This document shows, piece after piece, positions 35,511-43,980 of a stretch of DNA of 64,000 nucleotides (within the stretch, counting starts at the first letter, position 1; each line of letters starts with the position of its first letter). The notes under the pieces were generated by a model, which did no database searches, had not been told where the DNA came from, and saw only the letters and a program-made list of their open reading frames with translations. The position numbers were made by a program, and so were the translations under genes. This stretch comes from Marinilongibacter aquaticus. Its GTDB lineage: Bacteria; Bacteroidota; Bacteroidia; Cytophagales; Spirosomataceae. Location of the stretch: the NCBI RefSeq assembly GCF_020149935.1, contig NZ_CP083757.1, positions 2,381,501 through 2,445,500 on the forward strand, in the 5' to 3' direction.

Positions 35511-35534
35511 AAAAAAAGCCCGCGGTGGCGGGCT
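35511..35534 (-). terminator. Strong intrinsic terminator of an unassigned minus-strand transcript
   Basis: On the minus strand AGCCCGC pairs with GCGGGCT around a 4-base loop and is followed by seven T. It lies about 50 bases after the stop of a 53-codon frame and 500 bases downstream of the GlsB-type gene, which has its own terminator, so it implies a separate short transcript ending here. Confidence 0.85.
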
Positions 35535-35586
35535 CTTGTTCTATATATTTAAGGGGCGATCTTCTGCCGCCAACCTGTCTGTTTTG

Positions 35587-35748
35587 CTATTCACATACAC
35601 GTGCACCTCGTATACACATTAGAAAGCGTCTGCCTTTCATTTTCAACGCACTCACACGCTCATTCACGATTTCCAAAACAGGCTTGTCTTTGTACTGGGC
35701 TTTTCCACCCCGAAGCATCAGATAGAATGTTGTCAGTAGTATTAACAT
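35587..35748 (-). CDS. Possible 53-residue small protein
   Basis: A short minus-strand frame from ATG 35748 to TAG. The product begins with a hydrophobic MLILLTTFYLML and continues with a basic part containing KDKPVLEIVNERVSALKMKG and two cysteines near the end. I do not recognise a family. Support is indirect: a strong terminator lies about 50 bases downstream, and upstream on the same strand there is TTG, 17 bases, TAACTTG, close to a Bacteroidota promoter. It could equally be a small RNA with an incidental frame. Confidence 0.3.
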   Translation of the reverse strand: MLILLTTFYLMLRGGKAQYKDKPVLEIVNERVSALKMKGRRFLMCIRGARVCE

Positions 35749-35979
35749 AGTAATAAACAAGTTAGCTTTTCATAAGATTTACAATGAACGCTCAAAATGT
35801 CGTTCCAAATACACGCTTCTCCAAATTTTCATGTCCAGTGTAGAGCGTATTCCCAAGCTGTAGGAAGAAATTACCCAAAGTCAAAAACAAAAACACTGAA
35901 ATTTCGAGAAACTCATTTGCTCTCAGGCTTTTATACAAACCCTTATAAATCTTAAAAGTTCATTCTCGACTAAAAAATC

Positions 35980-36007
35980 AAAAGGCCGCCCAAATGGGCG
36001 GCCTTTT
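35980..36007 (-). terminator. Intrinsic terminator of the GlsB/YeaQ-type gene
   Basis: A perfect 12-pair stem (AAAAGGCCGCCC / GGGCGGCCTTTT) with an AAAT loop on the plus strand, about 20 bases after the stop at 36029. The A and T ends make it usable in both directions. Confidence 0.9.
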
Positions 36008-36028
36008 GCAATATACATTCGACAAAGC

Positions 36029-36277
36029 CTACTTTCGTTTGAAGAGGCCAATAATAAAAAGCAAAACCAAAGCCCCAATTACCGATGTAATAATTGTGCC
36101 GATTGTACCTGAGCCAATCGAAATGCCCATGAAAGCAAAAAGCTTGCTGCCCAAAAAGGCTCCGATGATACCCACGATAATGTTGCCGAGCAATCCAAAG
36201 CCAAAGCCATTTTTGATGAGTCCGGCAAGCCAGCCCGACACGGCACCAACTATGATCATATACAGAAATTCTCCCAT
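36029..36277 (-). CDS. GlsB/YeaQ/YmgE family stress-response membrane protein
   Basis: An 82-residue, three-helix inner-membrane protein, the usual length for the transglycosylase-associated protein family. It is very rich in glycine: GAVSGWLAGLIKNGFGFGLLGNIIVGIIGAFLGS is conserved in spirit across the family. Members are induced by stress in many bacteria, but the mechanism is not known. It lies among other stress-type genes and has terminators on both sides, so it is a single-gene unit. Confidence 0.92.
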   Translation of the reverse strand: MGEFLYMIIVGAVSGWLAGLIKNGFGFGLLGNIIVGIIGAFLGSKLFAFMGISIGSGTIGTIITSVIGALVLLFIIGLFKRK

Positions 36278-36352
36278 TGTTTTAGGTTTTAGATGATGTA
36301 ATATTCTTTAGACTTACGAACTCACTAAAGTTACATTTTTACCTAAAACAAA

Positions 36353-36383
36353 GCAAAAAAGAGGACCATTAATGATCCTCTTT
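36353..36383 (-). terminator. Intrinsic terminator of the sigma/anti-sigma operon
   Basis: On the minus strand AAAGAGGATCATT pairs with the matching AATGGTCCTCTTT (one G-U pair on this strand) and is followed by a run of T. It lies 22 bases after the anti-sigma stop. Confidence 0.82.
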
Positions 36384-36404
36384 CTCTATTCTCTTTTGGC
36401 CAAA

Positions 36405-37208
36405 TTATACGTTGGCCAACACATAAAGCTGGTCGAGTGTAGGGCTCGGCACCCCGCCTTCATTTTCCAACGTAATGGCGAAAGCACTCGGCTGCCCAGA
36501 CACATGTTTCATTGCCAAAACCTTGCCTTCGAAATCGTTGTCGATCACGCCCATATCTTCGGGTCCATTTTCTCCGATTATCCACAACTGGTACTGTTTT
36601 CCAGCCGTCGGTTTCGGAAGATTGTGTACCTGCAAAGCCACTGAATTGTTCTTCACGTTCCAGTGCACAATCACCGAACCACTCGGATGAGCCTCCACTC
36701 CATTCAACTTGAGCACTTTCACATCCGGGCTCTCAAAGGAAGAAAGCAAGGCCTCGTTTTTCTGGTTCTTCGCTTCCAGCACAGCCAGTCTATCGGCAAG
36801 ATTCTCCGTCGAAGACTTAAGTGCATTGTTCTGTGTGTACATCCAAGCCGCCAAAACAGCCAACAACACCGATGCCGCCAATGAAAGCCTGCTCCACATA
36901 GGCACCACTCTGCTCTGCTGCACCGACACTTGTTCTACATCGCCCTCTTCTGCCTCCTCTTCCAAATCCTCGTCTTCATCTGCAAAAGTCATTTGGGCGA
37001 AAATCTGCTCTTTGAGAAAAGCCGGTGGCTGTTTCTCATACACTGCCATATATTTACCCATTGATTGGTTCAACACGTCTATTTCCTTTTGTATCTCAGG
37101 ATAGGTTTTTGCCAAACATTCCACCCCTTGGGCTTCTTGTTCTGATAACACCCCTAAAACGTACTCTTCCAGCACTCCCGAGTTTTCTATAAATTCTCTT
37201 ACATTCAT
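36405..37208 (-). CDS. Anti-sigma factor (RskA type)
   Basis: A 267-residue single-pass membrane protein. The cytoplasmic N-terminal part (1-100) starts MNVREFIENSGVLEEYVLGVLSEQE, typical of anti-sigma domains in Bacteroidota, and includes an acidic stretch (ADEDEDLEEEAEEGD). A transmembrane helix (about 105-125) is followed by a periplasmic RskA domain with PSGSVIVHWNVKNNS and YQLWIIGENGPEDMGVI. It should bind and hold the sigma factor encoded just upstream, whose stop it overlaps by four bases. The release signal is unknown. Confidence 0.9.
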   Translation of the reverse strand: MNVREFIENSGVLEEYVLGVLSEQEAQGVECLAKTYPEIQKEIDVLNQSMGKYMAVYEKQPPAFLKEQIFAQMTFADEDEDLEEEAEEGDVEQVSVQQSRVVPMWSRLSLAASVLLAVLAAWMYTQNNALKSSTENLADRLAVLEAKNQKNEALLSSFESPDVKVLKLNGVEAHPSGSVIVHWNVKNNSVALQVHNLPKPTAGKQYQLWIIGENGPEDMGVIDNDFEGKVLAMKHVSGQPSAFAITLENEGGVPSPTLDQLYVLANV

Positions 37209-37747
37209 GCCGCAAAATAAATTTTAAGATCCTGTAATGCTGTTCTAATCCTCGATTTCGCTGTTCCCAGAGGGATATTCAACTTCTCGGCGGCCTCTTT
37301 TTGTGTGTAGCCCTGCAAATAAACCAGATCGAGCAATTCTTTCCGCTCCGGCTTAAGTTTGTCTACCAAATCTTTCAAATCCATCGTACTTTCCTCTATC
37401 TGCTCTTGCTTGTCCCTATCGATCACTTTCACCTCTTGTTCAATATCTGTATGATATTTGTTCTTTTCTTTTCGGTAAAGGTCGATTGCGGCATTGCGAG
37501 CAATGTTCATCATCCATGTGAAAAGGCTGGCCTTTCCAGGCTCATACTGCTTCACGTTTTTCCAAATTTTCAGAAAGACATCTTGTAATATATCTGCGGC
37601 CTTTTCTTCATCTTTTATCACCCGGCTGATTACACCGAACAACGCTGCGGAATAATTATCGTATAGATACTCAAACGCAGACCTCTGATTTTTCTTTAGG
37701 GCCAGTACAAGTTCATCTTCTGAATAGCTTAAATTTTTTGTTGCCAA
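37205..37747 (-). CDS. ECF-type RNA polymerase sigma factor
   Basis: A 180-residue sigma-70 family factor of ECF length. Region 2 reads FEYLYDNYSAALFGVISRV then DILQDVFLKIWKNVKQY and FTWMMNIARNAAIDLYRK; region 4 reads LDLVYLQGYTQKEAAEKL then LGTAKSRIRTALQDLK. The start is assigned to TTG at 37747: no ATG is available, and the longer ATG frame to 37855 would run through the terminator hairpin of the fasciclin gene. It forms an operon with its anti-sigma factor. Targets may include nearby stress-type genes (inference from the shared upstream element). Confidence 0.9.
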   Translation of the reverse strand: MATKNLSYSEDELVLALKKNQRSAFEYLYDNYSAALFGVISRVIKDEEKAADILQDVFLKIWKNVKQYEPGKASLFTWMMNIARNAAIDLYRKEKNKYHTDIEQEVKVIDRDKQEQIEESTMDLKDLVDKLKPERKELLDLVYLQGYTQKEAAEKLNIPLGTAKSRIRTALQDLKIYFAA

Positions 37748-37805
37748 AATGTATTCAGTTTTGAGTTCGTATAAAGATAAAGGATAAAAATCAAATGGCC
37801 TGCAA

Positions 37806-37838
37806 CCGATCTGGCAAAGAAAATTTTCGCCAGATCGG
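37806..37838 (-). terminator. Hairpin after the fasciclin gene
   Basis: A perfect 10-pair stem (CCGATCTGGC / GCCAGATCGG) with a 13-base loop lies 17 bases after the fasciclin stop. The following T-rich stretch begins only about 10 bases later, so termination may be partial and some reading into the sigma gene is possible. Confidence 0.6.
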
Positions 37839-37854
37839 CCGAAAGACACCCACA

Positions 37855-38409
37855 TTACTTTGGCAAGAGCACCTTGTCTATCGAATGAATCACCCCATTG
37901 CTTTGGTACACATCATAAACTACAATGTTGGCTACGCCTCCGTTTTCATCCATAATCATCACATTGCGGTCGCCATTCATCTTAAATGTCAGCATACCGC
38001 CAGACAGGGCTTTCATTTCTACTTTTCCCTTACCTTTCTTAATTGCCTTCATCAAGTCGCTCGCATCGTACTTTCCCGAAACGACATGATAGGTAAGAAT
38101 ACCCGCCAACTTTTCTTTGTTTTCTGGTTTCAACAAAGTACTCACTGTACCTTCTGGAAGTGCATCAAAAGCGGCATTCACAGGAGCAAACACCGTAAAA
38201 GGCCCCTCTCCAGAGAGAGCGTCGACCAAACCTGCCGCTTTTACAGCCGCCACCAAAGTGGTGTGGTCTTTCGAGTTTACCGCATTTTCGACAATGTTTT
38301 TGTTCGGGTACATGGCCTCTCCGCCTACCATTACTGTTTGGGCACTTGCCCATTGGGTAGCCAGTACTCCAGCTAAGATTAATCCAAATGTTTTAAAGAG
38401 CTTTTTCAT
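37855..38409 (-). CDS. Fasciclin (FAS1) domain exported protein
   Basis: A 184-residue exported protein: signal peptide FKTFGLILAGVLATQWASAQ, then one FAS1 domain (about 40-184). Both FAS1 boxes are present: GPFTVFAPVNAAFDALP (H1 box) and the C-terminal NGVIHSIDKVLLP (H2 box). FAS1 domains mediate adhesion or interaction with other surface proteins. It lies directly upstream of the ECF sigma/anti-sigma operon, and shares the CGTACATA-type upstream element with the ferritin-like genes, so it may be part of that sigma factor's regulon. Confidence 0.93.
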   Translation of the reverse strand: MKKLFKTFGLILAGVLATQWASAQTVMVGGEAMYPNKNIVENAVNSKDHTTLVAAVKAAGLVDALSGEGPFTVFAPVNAAFDALPEGTVSTLLKPENKEKLAGILTYHVVSGKYDASDLMKAIKKGKGKVEMKALSGGMLTFKMNGDRNVMIMDENGGVANIVVYDVYQSNGVIHSIDKVLLPK

Positions 38410-38436
38410 AATTTGTTTGTGTTTTAAAATTCGAAT

Positions 38437-38465
38437 TATGTACGCTAAGTCGCGTTTTTTGGATC
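38437..38465 (-). promoter_or_regulatory. Candidate alternative sigma-factor promoter of the fasciclin gene
   Basis: On the minus strand GATC (38462-38465) is followed after 17 bases by CGTACATA (38437-38444), 27 bases before the start. Sequence, spacing and distance to the gene match those before the ferritin-like operon. No TAnnTTTG element is seen here. Confidence 0.35.
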
Positions 38466-38563
38466 AAACCTCCTTCATTTTTTTGCTTTGCCCACTGAAA
38501 ACAGCCTTTAATTCTGTTTCATTCTTTTCAAAAAGCAGCTTGTATTTGCAATGAAAACGAATC

Positions 38564-38596
38564 ATAAAAAAAGCCGTTTCAGTACTGAAACGGCTT
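38564..38596 (-). terminator. Intrinsic terminator of the ftsZ end of the division cluster
   Basis: On the minus strand a perfect 12-pair stem (AAGCCGTTTCAG / CTGAAACGGCTT) is followed by seven T. It lies 22 bases after the ftsZ stop and ends the ftsW-to-ftsZ transcription unit. Confidence 0.92.
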
Positions 38597-38618
38597 CAAA
38601 ACAAACAGTTATTCTCTT

Positions 38619-39935
38619 CTACACCCGATTGATCAATCGATTTTCTTCGGGAATGTCTTCTAAGTCATCCAATTCCAAACCGTACCGAATGTAAGCAGGC
38701 ACTTGTTCGATATCTTCTTTCACATTTTCATTTTTAGAAAAAGAGGTCACCGTTTTACGCAACCTTTCCTCCGCTTCAAATAATCCAAATTGGCTCTCGT
38801 CGGCTTTCTTTTCCACCTTTTTGGGTTTGGGCTTATTTGGGCTCGCAATTCCAGGCATGGCAAAGGGGCTATCCACTTGCTTGTTGCTCGGTTCTTCGGC
38901 CTCCACTTCGCGATTGATTTCCTTTTTCACGGCCTCATTGCCAAAATCGGTAATGCCGGCAGCCACTATGGTCACCCGAATTTTATCTTTCAGCGAGCTG
39001 TCTATCGTATATCCATGTTTCACGATTTTCGCCTTGGTCTTGATCTGCCCTTCAATGATTCGCATCACCATCGCCTGATCACTCATTTTCAAACGGTATT
39101 CCGGCTTCTCATCCGAATAGGAAATCGAAACCAAAAGACGTTTCGACCCCTTAATGGTATTGCTGTGCAGCAAGGGCGACTTGAGTGCCTCTTCCACGGC
39201 AATCTTGGCCCGATCTACACCAGAGGCCTCTGCCGAGCCCATTACAGCCTGACCCGCATTGCTCAATACGGTTTTTACATCGGCATAATCCAAATTAATG
39301 ATACCGGGTTTCGTAATCAATTCGGCAATGCTTTTCACTCCGTTGGCCAATATTCCGTCGGCTCTTTCAAAAGCTTCCTGAATGTCCATGTCGTGAAAAA
39401 GATTTTCTAAACGGTCATTTTTCACGATCAAAACCGTATCGCAGAATTCCTTCATGCGTTCGATTCCTTCGCGAGCTTGTTCAATTTTATCCGTACCTTC
39501 CCAGCCAAAGGGATCCGTTACCACACCTACGGTAAGCATTCCTTTTTCGCGGGCAATGCGGGCAATTACCGGAGCCGCTCCCGTACCTGTGCCCCCGCCC
39601 ATTCCGGCGGTGATGAAAACCATTTCTGTTTTTTCATGAAACAGGTTATTGATGGCCTGCTCACTTTCCATCGCTGCATCTTCGCCCACTTTGGGAATTG
39701 CTCCAGCTCCGAGCCCCTTTGTCAGTCCGGCTCCGAGTTGTAAACGTGAGATGCCATCGGGCAAGTTTTTGAGCACCTGCAAATCTGTATTGGCAGCTAC
39801 AATATCCACATCATGAATGCCGAGTTTGTGCAGTGTGCGAACGGCATTTCCGCCAGCCCCACCTACGCCAATCACCATAATGATGTTTTCGCTCTGCGAT
39901 TCGAAATTTAGATCATAATCTTGCTCGTATAACAT
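38619..39935 (-). CDS. ftsZ: Cell division protein FtsZ
   Basis: A 438-residue tubulin-like GTPase that forms the cytokinetic ring. The GTP site shows [16 protein letters not shown] (T1 loop), ANTDLQVL, and the tubulin signature [13 protein letters not shown]; the T7 loop region reads [16 protein letters not shown] variable linker (about 320-400) leads to [10 protein letters not shown], the conserved C-terminal peptide that binds FtsA and other partners, and a further 15-20 residue acidic-basic tail. It is the last gene of the partial dcw cluster, 30 bases after ftsA, followed by a strong terminator. Confidence 0.98.
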   Translation of the reverse strand: MLYEQDYDLNFESQSENIIMVIGVGGAGGNAVRTLHKLGIHDVDIVAANTDLQVLKNLPDGISRLQLGAGLTKGLGAGAIPKVGEDAAMESEQAINNLFHEKTEMVFITAGMGGGTGTGAAPVIARIAREKGMLTVGVVTDPFGWEGTDKIEQAREGIERMKEFCDTVLIVKNDRLENLFHDMDIQEAFERADGILANGVKSIAELITKPGIINLDYADVKTVLSNAGQAVMGSAEASGVDRAKIAVEEALKSPLLHSNTIKGSKRLLVSISYSDEKPEYRLKMSDQAMVMRIIEGQIKTKAKIVKHGYTIDSSLKDKIRVTIVAAGITDFGNEAVKKEINREVEAEEPSNKQVDSPFAMPGIASPNKPKPKKVEKKADESQFGLFEAEERLRKTVTSFSKNENVKEDIEQVPAYIRYGLELDDLEDIPEENRLINRV

Positions 39936-39965
39936 AGCCTTATTGTTTAGGTTCTCGAATACCGA

Positions 39966-41327
39966 TCACTCTCCGTAACTTCTTCTCAAATCGGGATCGT
40001 CGAACATTCTTCTGATTTTATTCATTACCGAATTGTTCCCGAATATACTCATTGATGACGGTCTTCTCTTGGATCGGATGCCATCAATTTCAGGAATTCT
40101 TTCGTCTAAGCTAATCAAACCCGCCAACATGGCTCCAATTGCCGTGGAGTATTTCGGGTTTGCCAACTCCAATTTTGTGTTGCGTTGAATTCGCAAAGTG
40201 GCATTGGCCACGCGGATATTCAAAGGGTAAAACGTTTTCTCGAAAACTTTCCGGGCGATGTGCATCCGAACCGGGCCACCGGTAAGCATCACGCCGTTGC
40301 CCAGCATGCGGGCATACCCACTTTCGATCACGTCGGAAGCCGCCAAACCTGCAATTTCCTTCAAACGACTTTCGATAACCAAAGCCACAGATTTTTGCAA
40401 AAACTGTCGACGTGGCAAACCGTTTTTCCCTTCCAGTTCTAAGACCTCATTGATTTCGATATCACGACTCAACTTGTCGCCACTGGCCAACAACAAATGC
40501 TCGGCTTGCTCTTCCGTTATATTAAACGCTTGGGCGATATCGTTTACAATCGCCTGAGCTCCAAGGCCGATCACACGGGTATACCGAAGCCCCAAGTCTT
40601 TGTAAATACTCACTTCGGTAAGTTGAGCACCGACATTGATCAATAAAATCCCCGCCCGCTTGTCTTCATCCGAAAGGCAAGACAGGGCGTCGGCATGGCC
40701 ACTGTAAATAAGCTGCTCTATAAACACTTTATTGCCTCGTTCGCGGCGATATGCGTCGGCCATACCGTATTGCATGCCGTTGGTCGAATCCAAAAATTCA
40801 TCAACCAACCGCGAAGGACTCATAATCCCGTTGAAATTTGAGCTCAATTTATTGCCAATCACGCCCATTGGCATTTTGTTGATTTTCTCTTCGTCGATAA
40901 AGAAATCGGTAGGCAGGCAATGCAAAAGCTCGGATTTGCCGTCCACTTCAAGCTGATCTTTGGCCGATTTCAGTAAAGCATCCAACTCCAATACGCCCAC
41001 CGTAAATTTGTTCCCGCTGTTTGTTACTTCGGAACGCACGCTCCGCATGCCAATTTGCTCATTGGAATAAGCACAGTTTACACCGTGGATATTCAAGCCA
41101 GAACTTTGGGCAATTTGCTCCAACACCGCATTCACCGCACTGAGGGTATTGTCTTTGTTTTTGACCAAACCCTTGCTCATCGACTCGTAATTTGGATTGT
41201 ATCGGGCTTCTGCATAATCCAAAATGCAGATCCGGCCCTCTTCATCGAGGTTTCCGGCCACGGCACACACTTTTGAGTTGCCTATATCTAGGCCAACAGT
41301 ATACACGGGTTCACTGGACTCTTTCAT
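39966..41327 (-). CDS. ftsA: Cell division protein FtsA
   Basis: A 453-residue actin-like ATPase that links FtsZ filaments to the membrane. YTVGLDIGNSKVCAVAG is the phosphate 1 loop, and GILLINVGAQLTEVSIYK and GVMLTGGPVRM are the later nucleotide-binding loops. A C-terminal helix (NSVMNKIRRMFDDPD) fits the usual membrane-targeting amphipathic helix. The start is placed at ATG 41327, which gives a family-like MKESSEPVYTVGLD N-terminus; a GTG at 41351 directly after the ftsQ stop would add eight residues and is possible. Confidence 0.95.
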   Translation of the reverse strand: MKESSEPVYTVGLDIGNSKVCAVAGNLDEEGRICILDYAEARYNPNYESMSKGLVKNKDNTLSAVNAVLEQIAQSSGLNIHGVNCAYSNEQIGMRSVRSEVTNSGNKFTVGVLELDALLKSAKDQLEVDGKSELLHCLPTDFFIDEEKINKMPMGVIGNKLSSNFNGIMSPSRLVDEFLDSTNGMQYGMADAYRRERGNKVFIEQLIYSGHADALSCLSDEDKRAGILLINVGAQLTEVSIYKDLGLRYTRVIGLGAQAIVNDIAQAFNITEEQAEHLLLASGDKLSRDIEINEVLELEGKNGLPRRQFLQKSVALVIESRLKEIAGLAASDVIESGYARMLGNGVMLTGGPVRMHIARKVFEKTFYPLNIRVANATLRIQRNTKLELANPKYSTAIGAMLAGLISLDERIPEIDGIRSKRRPSSMSIFGNNSVMNKIRRMFDDPDLRRSYGE

Positions 41328-41351
41328 TTTCTTCAGATTATTAGGATGCAC

Positions 41352-42107
41352 TTATTCACAAACCACCTGATTTTTGTACTGGATCTTCACTTTCTTGAAT
41401 TTGTCCCAGCCATCCACAGGCATAATTTGTTTATAGTATATTTTTAATTTGTTGAGCTTCTCTTCAATATCCTCCGGCTTACCGAACTCGATGATGTGGT
41501 CGCCCACAAGCGGCAAGAAACGCACGTTTCCTTCTCGCGATACATCGATTTGGGCAATCTGGGCATTCCAAAATTCATCGGCTTTTATGTAATCGATCAA
41601 TTCGAGATACTCGGGATAATCCACGCTCAAATCGGGCTGATCATTGAAAAAAGCACCAGAAAGCAATATTACACGGGCCGTATGGTAATTGGAAAGGGGG
41701 AAATACCGCCCCAGTTTATCCACATACATGCCGCGTCCATAATTTGCAACAATTCGAGCATAGGGCACATAAGGCTTCACTTTTACATGGATTTCACCTT
41801 CTAAATCGCCGTAAGCTTCGCCAAACTCCACTTGCTTTATCTCTCTTACTTTGGCCTCCAATTGGCTCAAATCAATATCCGAAAGCAATTTACCTTTCAA
41901 AGGTTTCAGGCCATTTGCCGTTACATAATTGCTGATGTCTTCCGCCGAAACATACTGCTGTTTGTCGGCATCCAAGAGCTCGACCGTCAAGCCTTGGCAA
42001 CGACGTACATTCGTCTTATCGTCGACGAATGCAATCAAGGCAATCACCGCCCCCAAACCCAAAAAGGCCAGGCCAAACTCTTTGATATTTTTCTGATCCA
42101 ATCTCAT
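41352..42107 (-). CDS. ftsQ: Cell division protein FtsQ/DivIB
   Basis: A 251-residue bitopic membrane protein with a short cytoplasmic tail (MRLDQKNIKEF), one transmembrane helix (GLAFLGLGAVIALIAFV) and a periplasmic POTRA-like domain (VSAEDISNYVTANGLKPLKG, SDIDLSQLEAKVREI). It scaffolds the divisome and recruits FtsB and FtsL. Divergent in sequence, as usual in Bacteroidota; the position directly before ftsA supports the call. Its ATG shares one base with the preceding gene's stop. Confidence 0.92.
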   Translation of the reverse strand: MRLDQKNIKEFGLAFLGLGAVIALIAFVDDKTNVRRCQGLTVELLDADKQQYVSAEDISNYVTANGLKPLKGKLLSDIDLSQLEAKVREIKQVEFGEAYGDLEGEIHVKVKPYVPYARIVANYGRGMYVDKLGRYFPLSNYHTARVILLSGAFFNDQPDLSVDYPEYLELIDYIKADEFWNAQIAQIDVSREGNVRFLPLVGDHIIEFGKPEDIEEKLNKLKIYYKQIMPVDGWDKFKKVKIQYKNQVVCE

Positions 42108-42883
42108 TAAAGTGAATCTAAAAAGTCGTTCCGGTCTTCCAATTGTTTAAAACTATCTTTCTCTTTGGGTTCCGTGTCCACTTTACACAGAGCCTTGAGC
42201 AATTTCACATCCTGATTCCACTTTTGGCCATCCCAAAAGGATAGCCCTTTGTGGTCGCGAATTTTATACAAAGCCGCTGTTTTATAGGCCGTGCCCAAAT
42301 ACACATTTTTCAGCCCATTTTCTTTTGCCCACACAATGGTCTTCCACATCATCCACTTGCCCAAAGAATGGCTTTTCATGTATTCTATATCAAAGAAAGC
42401 GAACCAATAATGCAGCATATCGCTACCTACCGCAGCTAAAATATAGCCCATTGTCTTTTCTTTGTTCGAAAATTTAAAAATGTGCGTACCAACTTTACTC
42501 GCCAAAATATATTCCAAACGTTCGGCGTTCATGTTTCCATCGCCAATTCTCTCGGAAACGTAATTTTCACAAAAAGCCCTGAAATCAGGATCGTTCAGAT
42601 CGAAGTCGTTTTTGTTGATCAACTCCATTTCCACACCCAAAGGCTCCATCAAACGGCTCACTCTTCTGTTTTCCGAACTATCGACAAAGCGTTCCAAATC
42701 CACACGTAGGCTGCGTGCCATATAGAAAAGCTCCTTTTCCAGAGTCAAATCGCCACTGTATGGCAAAAATCCTTGATTGTAAATCGGGGAAAGATCTTCT
42801 GCCCCTTCACGCAATGCATAAGGAGCATACGAAAAAGTATATGTTCCATAATCGATTGTGCTCTCTGACAAAAAAACTTTCAT
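42107..42883 (-). CDS. Arginyl-tRNA-protein transferase-like / GNAT-fold protein in the division cluster
   Basis: A 258-residue soluble protein. The C-terminal half resembles the C-terminal domain of arginyl-tRNA--protein transferases and related GNAT-fold enzymes: MGYILAAVGSDMLHYWFAFFD, then SLGKWMMWKTIVWAKENG and NVYLGTAYKTAALYKIRDHKG, FWDGQKWNQD. I do not see the N-terminal Cys-rich domain of ATE1 enzymes, so the acceptor is unknown. It sits exactly where murC lies in standard dcw clusters, with a 4-base overlap with murG and a one-base overlap with ftsQ. A link with cell wall or division is suggested by position only. Confidence 0.65.
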   Translation of the reverse strand: MKVFLSESTIDYGTYTFSYAPYALREGAEDLSPIYNQGFLPYSGDLTLEKELFYMARSLRVDLERFVDSSENRRVSRLMEPLGVEMELINKNDFDLNDPDFRAFCENYVSERIGDGNMNAERLEYILASKVGTHIFKFSNKEKTMGYILAAVGSDMLHYWFAFFDIEYMKSHSLGKWMMWKTIVWAKENGLKNVYLGTAYKTAALYKIRDHKGLSFWDGQKWNQDVKLLKALCKVDTEPKEKDSFKQLEDRNDFLDSL

Positions 42884-43980
42884 TTCGTAACTATTTTTTT
42901 TATTTCTTCTACAATTTCATTTGCGGCATTGGGCTTGGCAAACAGGCGGATATTCTTCGAAAGTTCCATTTGACGAATTTCATCGTCAATCAAACCCAAG
43001 GCCGTGTCGGCAAGCTGATCCGCCGCTTCAGCATCCTTGATCAAAACCGCAGCATTACGCTCAACCAAACTGAGGGCGTTTTGTGTTTGATGGTCTTCTG
43101 CTGCCAATGGGAAAGGCACCAATACGGCAGGCTTTGCGGTCAAACAAAGCTCAGAAACAGAAAGAGCACCCGCCCGCGAAATCACTACGTCTGCAGCAGC
43201 ATAGGCTTTGTCCATTTCGTAAATAAAAGGCCTCACCGCAACATTCGCATAGCCTTTTGCAGCCTCCAATGCCTCTTCTTCAAAAGCAGGCCCCGTTTGC
43301 CAAAGCACACTCACCTGAGCACTTTCAAACTTTGCCAAATCATTTTTTATTGCCCTGTTTATACTTCTGGCTCCTTGACTGCCGCCAATGACCAATATGC
43401 ATTTCCGTTCGGCATCCAAACCAAAGTTGGCCTTGGCCTCTTCTTTCGACAAGTTTGTGCTTACAATGTCTTTCCGCACCGGATTTCCCGTAAAAACCAA
43501 TTTTGCTTTCGGGAAAAAGCGTTCCATATCGGGATATGCGACACAGATTTTCTTGGCCTTTCTAGCCAATAGCTTGTTCGTAACTCCAGCGAAAGAGTTC
43601 TGTTCTTGCAATAAAGTTGATATGCCCAACAAATTCGCCACAAAGAGCGTCGGACCACTCGCATAACCTCCCACACCTACGGCAATATCGGGCTTAAAAC
43701 CTTTCAATACATTTCGGGCTTCCCACACGCTTTTAATGAGCTTAAAGGGAAAACCCAAATTCGCCAACATATTGGATCGGTTAAAACCGGCAATCGGCAA
43801 ACCCACTATTTTATATCCAGCCTTGGGTACTTTTTCCATTTCCATTTTACCCAAAGCCCCCACAAAGAGAATTTCGGCGTTCGGAAAAACCTCTTTGCAC
43901 GAATTGGCGATGGCCACCGCAGGATAAATGTGCCCTCCGGTTCCCCCTCCACTAATCAATATTTTAGGCGATGCTGTCAT
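42880..43980 (-). CDS. murG: UDP-N-acetylglucosamine transferase MurG
   Basis: A 366-residue peripheral membrane glycosyltransferase that adds GlcNAc to lipid I to make lipid II. The first glycine-rich loop is ISGGGTGGHIYPAVAIA, the second VIGGSQGARSIN, and the donor-binding region is VISRAGALSVSEL followed by FPLAAEDHQTQNA. It has normal length and sits after ftsW with a 4-base overlap, and overlaps the next gene by 4 bases. Confidence 0.97.
   Translation of the reverse strand: MTASPKILISGGGTGGHIYPAVAIANSCKEVFPNAEILFVGALGKMEMEKVPKAGYKIVGLPIAGFNRSNMLANLGFPFKLIKSVWEARNVLKGFKPDIAVGVGGYASGPTLFVANLLGISTLLQEQNSFAGVTNKLLARKAKKICVAYPDMERFFPKAKLVFTGNPVRKDIVSTNLSKEEAKANFGLDAERKCILVIGGSQGARSINRAIKNDLAKFESAQVSVLWQTGPAFEEEALEAAKGYANVAVRPFIYEMDKAYAAADVVISRAGALSVSELCLTAKPAVLVPFPLAAEDHQTQNALSLVERNAAVLIKDAEAADQLADTALGLIDDEIRQMELSKNIRLFAKPNAANEIVEEIKKIVTK

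Larger units (their letters stand above)
35239..36028. other. 790-base region with few genes
   Basis: Between the ferritin-like gene and the GlsB-type gene. It holds a candidate sigma-factor site near the ferritin start, a strong minus-strand terminator (35511-35534) that cannot belong to either flanking gene, a 53-codon minus-strand reading frame just upstream of it, and the terminator of the GlsB-type gene. A 102-codon plus-strand frame (35417-35725) runs through the terminator hairpin and has no domain, so it is not called. The rest is AT-rich without visible structure. Confidence 0.6.

Noticed and set aside
35417-35725. 102-codon plus-strand frame in the 35-36 kb gap
   Set aside because: It reads through a strong terminator hairpin, has no recognisable domain, signal or promoter, and lies opposite a more plausible small minus-strand frame.
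37748-37855. ATG-initiated longer form of the ECF sigma factor
   Set aside because: The extension would encode the terminator hairpin of the fasciclin gene and shows no sigma-like sequence; TTG at 37747 fits better.
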